This document shows, piece by piece, positions 56,698 through 64,000 of a stretch of 64,000 bases of DNA. This DNA comes from Rhizophagus clarus (Eukaryota > Glomeromycota > Glomeromycetes > Glomerales > Glomeraceae). The stretch covers positions 124,001-188,000 of the forward strand of contig BLAL01000172.1 in NCBI GenBank assembly GCA_015698045.1. Direction: 5' to 3'. How positions within the stretch are numbered: the first letter of the stretch is position 1; the number at the start of each line of letters is the position of its first letter. The translations under genes and the position numbers were made by a program. The notes beneath the pieces are model-generated. The model was not told where the DNA came from. It saw nothing but the letters and a program-made list of their open reading frames with translations, and searched no databases.

Positions 56698-58397
56698 TAC
56701 TATATGATATATATATATATATTTTTGTAAAATATTTTTAAACTTGGAGGTATGAGAGTAGTATAAGGGATGCACTTAACTCACTGATAATTCAATAATT
56801 ACACGATTTATTGCACTGACGGTCACATTACTATGCGCGATAGTCGTAATGCTTTAATGTTTATCAACTAAGCAAGTTACAAACATTATCATAACATTAT
56901 ATTAAATATGTTAATATGATTAATAAACAATTTATTTACCAAACTTAATGATATAAATAATATGTACAGCTTCAATATAACAGATTTTTAATATTAAATT
57001 GTTATTAAAAAAAAGCATATATTTTTAAATTAGTGTACTTGAGACGTCCTGTTGATGAAATTCAAATGTTGGAAGAGATGTAAGGAAGTATGGTATGATA
57101 TCGTTTTTTATGTTGTATTTCGAACAGGTAATAAGGTTGATTATTAAGCATCAATTGAATCCTAGGAATAATAGCAAAGGGCTTAGGACCTAATTTAGTT
57201 TTTTACTTAAGGAAAAAAAAAATCTCAATTTCTCTTTAATCCAGAGTTTCGATTCGGATATATATCCTGATAATATCCGGATAAATCCGAAATCCTAACT
57301 TTTCTTTTTTTTCTATAGATCAATTTTAAATAGATAAATTCGTTCTTAACTATGTGCATAATATGGGAAAAAAAAATATTTTTTTTTAAAGTATTAGATA
57401 CAAAAAGTCAATAATATTACAAAAAGACACCGGTAAAATCGCGGTTATTGAAAATTGCTGTGCCATGAATACGTGAATTAAGATATTTTTTGGCCGGAGA
57501 CCAATCCGGATATCCGGAAAAAAAAAATTTACCCGGATGAATTATTGAAATCTTTAATTTAATGGTTTCTAGAGGAGCATGCAAAAAATTTTACTCGTTG
57601 AAACGAAAAGGTAAATTTCAGACAACATCAGATAATTACTTGCAGGTTAAATTATAATAATCTATAAAAACTTGATCTTGATTTTTGGTTTTATAATAAT
57701 CTAATCATTATATTACCATGACACTCATATTAGTGAGAAATGGAAAATTATTAACTACAGACTTTGGATTGTAAAAGCTACAACCAATCCATTATTTAAT
57801 AAGAAGTGAATGATCGAATATACTGAACTTGAAATTAATTTCTATTAATATTTCTAAACGCAATTATTTTGTTGATACCTTTCTTTTTTGGTATCTTAGA
57901 AGAATTTGACGATACGTTTATCTTAAGAAAGAGAAGATTAATTAACAAGTTAGAAAATTAATAATATTTTGCAAATGAATCATTGAAAAAAAAATGATGC
58001 ACCCATTTCTCATTTTTTGGGTAAACGTAGATTTTTTTTTATTTATTTGATTATTCTTCCTTGCTTTAGCTGATTCCTCTACAGTTAAGTTAAAATTAAA
58101 TATTTGGTTAGAATTAGTTAAAATCCCGAGTGAATCTTAATTCATTAATTCTGGTTAGAACTATAAAAATACCCTTTAATTTCTTTATTTGATAATTATA
58201 TTTCTAAATGCTTTTTTTTTAATACATTGTTATAATATTCATATTTTGACTATAATATACTCATTTCGAACAACTTTAATAAATAAATGAAATTCTTTAT
58301 TAATCAAATTATTGTTATGTCTCATTTTTTTTTTATTTTTCATAACTTTTCAGAAACATTCTAACCTTCATAATAGCAATGAAATCCAAATTATAAT
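56698..58397. other. Gene-free stretch
   Basis: AT-rich. ATATCCGGAT words occur near 57250-57300 and again at 57500-57535 in roughly inverted order and could mark a very decayed MITE. Nothing else seen. Contains the 3' flank of the BTB-TLDc-ZZ gene. Confidence 0.4.
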
Positions 58398-60557
58398 TTA
58401 TTTTTTTATAACTTGAAACAGTTCATATTCTTCTACAAGAAATTCACCATTGGCACATTTAGCACATATATAACCGGTACAGGTTAATTTACAATAGTCA
58501 CAAGTAGGAACATTTTCTGCTATTACAATGATAAAATATAAAATTAATAAATATTATTTTGTATAATTGAATTCAAGAAGATTTTATAGTAACATACCGG
58601 AAAATAATAATAGAATGTGTTCTGGATATGCAATAGGTAGAAACGCATGATTATTATCATGAATATTTGACGATTTGAACTTACAATCTTGACATAAATT
58701 ATATTTCTCACAAAATGTGCACTTCCATCTCATTCCACGGATTGTCTTGTTACAGGAATCACACCTTACATAATGCTCAAAAAATTCTGTAAAATAAAAT
58801 ATAAAAAGAATATAAATAATTTATAAGTATTATAGAATACTGTATTCAAAAGGCATGGTAGAACATACGAGGAGCGTAATGAGAAGATTCTGAATGTGGT
58901 ATAAGTTGGAACTTGTGATTAGCTGGATGATTATGAATATGTGATTTTGGTTTACAAACTTGACATAAATCATAATTTGCACAGGACGTACACTTCCATC
59001 TCTCTCCACGGATAGTATAGTAACAGCAATCACAATATATACCACAATGCAAGGTTGATTCTGTAAAAATTATAAAGAAATTGCAAATAATTATTATGAA
59101 AATAAGTTTAGAAAATTATACAAAGGTAACTAATAATTATACCTAAAGCTCCTCTGATTCGTTTTTCATAACTATGCTTTATACAATGACCACTATCCCC
59201 TCGCAAAATAAGATCGGCGTCACCAAATGATGGACCATAAGTATGGTCATTAAATATAGCATAATTTTTATTAATAACACGACTTAAAACATGGTTATTA
59301 ATATCATCACCATTCTCAAAAGAAAATATAAAACTATCTTTAGTAGCAACATAACCACGTTCAGATTTCCATTCAATTGGATTGTATCCTCCAAGAATTT
59401 GGTTATTACCTTTTGCTTTAATAATCGTTATAGTACAAGATCGATTATCACAAATCTCATGAAATTTATCAGGTGTAAACCCATCCCGAGATCCACGAAG
59501 AATTAATTTGAATTCATATAAAGAAGTTGACTTGTGCGTAATATCAAATTTTTCAATCCATTTCGATATTAGTTCAGCATGTTGAAATGTAATAATTTTT
59601 GAATCGATACTATTTTTTAAGTTATCAGTTAGTTTGCTATCTGGATGTAAATTTAAAAATTTTTTCAATAAATCCTTATATAATTCCTTTGGTAAAATTT
59701 TCTTATAGGGTAATACTTCATCAGAAAATTCTCTAGAAGTTAAATCTTTAAAATTAATAAAAGGAACAATATGTTGTAACGTATTTTTTAATACATTGAA
59801 ATCTTCTTTTGAAAAGGTTGCAGGATCAGGAGGAAGTTCCGGATTTTGAGCAAGTCCCCATTTAAGTACATATTTCCAAACTTGAATTTCGCTCATTTGA
59901 TGATTATTATTTCGAATAATTGAGATTAGAAGTTTTTTTGGAATTGAAGAAAAACTAATTGAATTAAGTATCTTGTCTGGTTTTTTTGAAATTAAGTCGG
60001 TACAATATTTTTGAAATTCCAAGAAAGAATCATTTTCAAAACTTGTTTGATATACGAGATTAAAATTTTGTTCCATCCAATTTTCATTATTCTTAATTAT
60101 ATAAAATTGTAAATAGCTAACTAATTCTTGAAGATTAAGTTCACTAGCGGCAACTAAGACTTTAATAATACTTAAAGTATCACATTCATCCAAAGAAATT
60201 CTTCCTCCGTAAATATATCTGAAAAAACATTCCATGAGAATTAATATATATATTTATTTTTGCAAAATATATCGACTTTTTTATTTTATTTATTACTCAC
60301 CTCAAAATTATTTGAAAAATTTCAGGTAAAATATTCGGTAATTTAATATGTACCAAAGTTTCTTCATTTTTCTTTTTATTTGTTGATAAAATCCTTTGTA
60401 AATAAGTAGAACGATAGTTTAAAATGACCATATGAGCACGAAATATTTTTACGTATGGGTCATTGCCAACTTCAATAGTAATATCATGATATTCATCGTC
60501 ATCCAATATTTTGAGTAAATTTTGCGATAATTTTGGTAAAAATTTATCATCATCCAT
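58398..60557 (-). CDS. BTB-BACK-TLDc protein with two C-terminal ZZ zinc fingers
   Basis: Five exons, 60557-60301, 60218-59143, 59060-58869, 58786-58598 and 58519-58398, join with consistent phases (2,1,1,1) to 611 residues. BTB: residues ~1-110 (DDEYHDITIEVG, VKIFRAHMVIL, YIYGGRISL). BACK follows to about 215 (VWKYVLKWGLAQNPEL). TLDc spans ~285-445 with LILRGSRDGFTPDKFHEICD, ILGGYNPIEW and TYGPSFGDADLIL. ZZ1 is about 449-500 (YCDCCYYTIRGERWKC, CANYDLCQVC, HNH pair); ZZ2 about 512-560 (RCDSCNKTIRGMRWKC, KYNLCQDC). A last exon adds a CDYC...CAKC module. BTB domains recruit Cullin-3 or dimerise; TLDc proteins can bind V-ATPase or act in oxidative stress responses; ZZ fingers bind protein tails. 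The fusion is unusual. If exons 3-5 belong to a separate gene, the phase agreement would be chance. Confidence 0.85.
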
Positions 60558-61440
60558 TTAATATTATTTTTTTTTTAAAAAAAAAAAATTTCCAAGAAAT
60601 AATCTGAGAATGTTCTTTTCTGATCTGCTGCTGCTGCTAAAATAGGTAGCCTATGTGGTTTCACAAATTTTTTTTGTCGCAAAGAATAAAATAAAGTTAA
60701 AAATTAACTTTATTTATATTATTTTATGATGATCCTCAATAACGTACACATGTTGCCGGATTCAAAAAGGAAACTTTTGATAAATCATTATTTTTTTAAT
60801 TTCATTGTATAGAATATTATTTTTCTTTGTTGTATCGGCGGATTTTTTGATTTAGTAAATCACAATAGGATTCGTATTTGATAGATTTTTTTTTTTTTTT
60901 TAAGTAAAAATGAATCTTGGCACTATATACAATAACTTCTAGATTTTTTTTTGTAAAAAATGAAAGTACGTGATAATCATACATTTTCCCGAGAAAATCT
61001 CCCAAGTGACAAATAATGTGGTGACATACTATAGTAGTGATCTACAAATGAATATTACCAAATAAGGAATGATCTAGACTATCCACACTATTTATTACCG
61101 CATTATTCATCCCTATTGAAAAATTTTTTAGGAAAAAATGATCAGTTGGAGTATAAAAGTTCCTGTTGTAATGACAGAAATCGATGAAGTCATGTGATTA
61201 ATTAGATCATCAAATTAAGATAGGCAAATATATAGTACGAAATTAATAGTCATTTTATTAATTATTAAAGTAGATCATTGATCAACGGATGAAATAATAT
61301 ATAAACCCCAGTTTGTAGACTTAGTAAAATCATCAAGCGTTAAGCATAGGTTAGATTACGAATACTTAAAAATGTAACTACCTAATTATTTAGAGATAAT
61401 AAAGTTTCAGAATTTAAATAAAGTTTATATTTGAGAAAAG
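60558..61440. other. 5' flank of the BTB-TLDc-ZZ gene
   Basis: Begins with an A-run directly upstream of the start codon and a (CTG)4-like run at 60629-60642. The rest is AT-rich and without open frames. A regulatory role is likely by position only. Confidence 0.4.
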
Positions 61441-62655
61441 TAAAAGTTTATTATATTGTTTTGATTGTATTTCTTGTTGTGCCGGAAGTGGCAGAAGTTC
61501 GGCGTGACACTGTATTGGCTACAATTAGAATGTAAATTCATTATATATTTTGAAAATAAAAAGAAAAGGGTAAATTATAAACTCTTCCTCGTCGATCCTC
61601 TGTCCAATTTTTTGGCGGAAAACACAGACAGAAGAGTTCACAAAAATGGTTGCTTTATAGATATTTTTCATATATTTTTCTCCTCTAACTATCGTCACTC
61701 TTTATCTTTATCCTTTATCAACTTACACCATAGTTTTAAAGCACAAAACGAAAATATACCACAAAAACGAAAAACTCTTCAGCAGGTTGTGACCAAACTT
61801 CTGTGGCCCTACGCTCTCACAAATAGGAGAGAAGTTTTGGCTATACGGAATATCATACCTCGAGTCTATATTGCGTGGTTTTTTTTTCTTCGGGGGGCTC
61901 TCTTCTTCCTTGGTTTTTTTTTCCTATTCCCACGAGCGTTTCCTTGGCGAGGCGCAGCAAAAACATTCCAGGAGATCGGCTTGCTACAAAAGGAAAGTTA
62001 GGCTTAGGACGAATTTCAATTTAGGAAATATTGAGCACCAATCAGAATTCAAATATTTGTATTCACAAGGGTGATACTAGCGATTGGCATGATGGGCAGT
62101 CGCACAATAGGAGGAAACAAATTTTTTTTTCTGATAACAAGTCATATTAGTGGATAGTCGGGCATAGAGTTTTTATATGACCGTGTTTTTCTCAACAACC
62201 CTCATCCGACTGAAATATGATGCGTTCCCATACAACCCATGGTAGCTTATATCGGATGATTAGATAAAAGAACAGGGTTCAGTCACGTGAAAGAAAGTAG
62301 TGTCTTTTAACTTCTAAGAAGTTTTTTACAGTATCGGTCATACGATTTTTCGACGGGTGGGTTGTATTAAATTTAGTTTTTATAGTATAATAATTAGAAA
62401 CACAAAAAAATTTTATAATAGTAAAAATGGAAAAATAGGAAATCGTTTAGTAACTTATTAGTGTCGTTTAGGTAGGCCGTAGTTTAGTCAATTATATGAT
62501 AGATTAATCCTTAGATAGATTGTTTAGTTATATGGAATAATTTTTATTATTCTATAGTTGTTTTGTATATAATGTATATCGATTCATGTAATTGATTAAT
62601 TATTAATAAACGCGTTACTAAACTTAAAAAAAAAAATAAAAAAATAAAAAGAAAT
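61441..62655 (+). other. Non-coding stretch ending in an internal A-tract
   Basis: Base composition is less AT-biased than the neighbours. Near the end AATAAACGCGTTACTAAACTT is followed by an A-rich tract at 62625-62650, like a polyadenylation signal and tail, so it may be a retrotransposed transcript. Frames at 61465-62001 and 61871-62074 have no recognisable domain and start at non-ATG or internal sites; I do not call them genes. Confidence 0.3.
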
Positions 62656-63574
62656 CAATTCTAATAATACAAATTAAAATTACTGTGCAAGTAAGAAATG
62701 AGTTTTTTTTGTTAGCAAAATGTCTTTTTTGTCAGTTTTATGTTAAGTTTGACTTAATTATTTAGTCAAGCGATAGTCCACTCAGATGATGTTTTTTTTG
62801 CCAAACCTTTTTTTTTCGATCATAACTGCTGTGCCTCATCAGTGATTGACTACGAAATAAGGTTAGTTTAAAAATTTTCTGCTGATAGTCAATTTTAATG
62901 CAATTACGTAAGCAATTATATAAGGTAATTAACACACGTTTATTGTCAGAAAATTCCATCTACAATAATCAAGATTTTCGATTTTCGAACGAAGCATTCC
63001 AGATCTTCCATTTAGAAGAGATCTACAGTTTATTTCATTATAAACACTATAACTGCGCTTAATAATTTTACTAAAACAAAGTGACATGGTATAATTATAC
63101 TTTTTTATTTAAAATTTGATAGCCGACTTTTCTTTTTACCTTAATAAAGGCTGATTATAAGAATTTGATATTTTTATGTGATAATAAAATAAACAATAAC
63201 TGTTTCATATTATTTTATCAAAAAAATTTCTTTATGTTTGATATTACAAAAATGTTATGAGAGCAGTTTTTTTCTTTGTTCGTTAGAATTACAAGCTGCA
63301 TTAATTTTGTCCTACATTGTACGAGAGAATTCTCCGAAGGAATTGATCGTCAAAAATTCATTTTCTAAGTTGCAGATTTAGGTTTCTTTTCCAGTAGAAG
63401 CTTTTGCACTATAATTCATACAATTTTTGCTATTTTTATTATTGAAAATACATATATAAGTTGGAATTTTTAAATGCCTCAAAAATAATTAATATTTTGT
63501 ACAAAACAGATTAATATATAATTGAACAATTACCAAACTATAAACATAAAGTTAAATTTTTATTATCAGACAGC
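62656..63574. other. 5' flank of the second kinase gene
   Basis: AT-rich, stop-rich; no exon seen. Must contain the promoter of the 63575 gene, but no element is distinct. Confidence 0.4.
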
Positions 63575-64000
63575 ATGTCCTTAAGTCAGCTGATAAAAGC
63601 GGTTTCTAAGAAATGTAAAGAATGTAATAAAAAAAGAAAAATTTTTGATGTAGAATACCAAATTTGTTACTCATGTCACAATTTAAAGACAATACTTAAG
63701 CCTGAACAAAGCGGAAACAAAGTTATTGACGATTTTATTAGATATACTCAAATTAATCATGTTGCTATAAAAGAAGGTAAAATGGAATTTGTTTCTTATG
63801 ATCAATTCAAAAATATAGAATTTATTGCCGAAGGAGGATTTAGTAAAGTTTATAAAGCTACTTGGATCAATGGTCCAATCTTTAATTGGAATGAGATTAA
63901 TCGAAATAGCTGGAAAATTTCTAGATGGGAAAATTATACAGTTGTTCTTAAAAAACTCAATAATTCTAAAAACATTACGTCCAAGGAACTGAATGAGGTA
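63575..64000 (+). CDS. Protein kinase, exon 1 only (3' partial)
   Basis: ATG at 63575 opens 141 codons to a GAG/GTA junction at 63997/63998, where exon 1 of the paralogue at 18704-19120 also ends. The protein starts MSLSQLIKA, has CKEC and CYSC (a likely zinc ribbon), VIDDFIRYTQ, then MEFVSYDQFKNIEFIAEGG, FSKVYKATWINGP with the glycine loop, and VVLKKLNNSKNI with the ATP-binding lysine. Catalytic loop and tail lie beyond the window. Compared with the first kinase, the segment before the lysine is a little longer. Likely an active Ser/Thr- or TKL-like kinase, but this cannot be judged from exon 1. Confidence 0.85.
   Translation, partial: MSLSQLIKAVSKKCKECNKKRKIFDVEYQICYSCHNLKTILKPEQSGNKVIDDFIRYTQINHVAIKEGKMEFVSYDQFKNIEFIAEGGFSKVYKATWINGPIFNWNEINRNSWKISRWENYTVVLKKLNNSKNITSKELNEV

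Noticed and set aside
57249..57535. Possible MITE with ATATCCGGAT ends.
   Set aside because: The inverted match is short and patchy, with no target duplication.
61465..62001. 178-codon frame.
   Set aside because: Starts at TTG, has a low-complexity Phe-rich end and no recognisable domain; no splice partners seen.
1..64000. tRNA, 5S rRNA, snRNA or riboswitch genes.
   Set aside because: I looked for B-box-like GGTTCGAATCC words and clover-leaf arms on both strands by eye and found none; a covariance-model scan would be needed to exclude them.

Overview
The window reads as nuclear DNA of an arbuscular mycorrhizal fungus close to Rhizophagus (Glomeromycotina). This is inferred from very AT-rich DNA with short GT-AG introns, from members of families I know to be expanded in that lineage (Sel1-repeat proteins, kinases with a CxxC/CxxC head, BTB-TLDc proteins, Kelch membrane proteins) and from dense transposons. 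No bacterial-style operons, tRNAs, rRNAs or CRISPR arrays were seen. All exon structures were deduced by eye from reading frames and splice consensus.

Layout. 1-2135: the 3' end of a lineage-type hypothetical gene and a kinase-tail remnant. 2136-7710: gene-poor DNA with direct and inverted copies of a palindromic AAAAGTGAATCACTTTT-type repeat. 7711-13114: a 5.4-kb hAT transposon with a decayed transposase, CCCATCC-type minisatellites near both ends and a nested 405-bp MITE. 13514-16159: an 881-residue Sel1 protein (minus). 17372-19120: a five-exon kinase (minus) with one apparent frameshift. 19390-22420: MITE-like elements. 22640-43956: five same-strand LINE-type insertions separated by six copies of one 17-bp sequence. 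The longest LINE is split in its reverse transcriptase by an 11.2-kb CACTA-type element, and a neighbouring LINE copy is split by a 1.6-kb foldback hAT MITE. 44930-47592: a satellite of small hairpins. 49814-51368: a five-exon Kelch membrane protein. 52373-53103: a methyltransferase remnant. 54351-56689: two more MITE-like elements. 58398-60557: a five-exon BTB-BACK-TLDc protein ending in two ZZ zinc fingers. 63575-end: exon 1 of a second kinase, paralogous to the first.

How the parts relate. The host genes look like single members of expanded signalling or adaptor families (kinases, Sel1, BTB-TLDc, Kelch), not a pathway cluster. Most of the window is layered transposons whose insertion order can be read from target-site duplications. 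The CACTA-type element carries four gene-like units: a SANT/MADF-like DNA-binding protein, an unknown Ser-rich/basic protein on the opposite strand, a tnp2-type transposase with one in-frame stop, and a small hydrophobic-segment ORF. The most unusual items are the serial LINE insertion at one short target, the multi-gene CACTA-type element and the TLDc-ZZ fusion.
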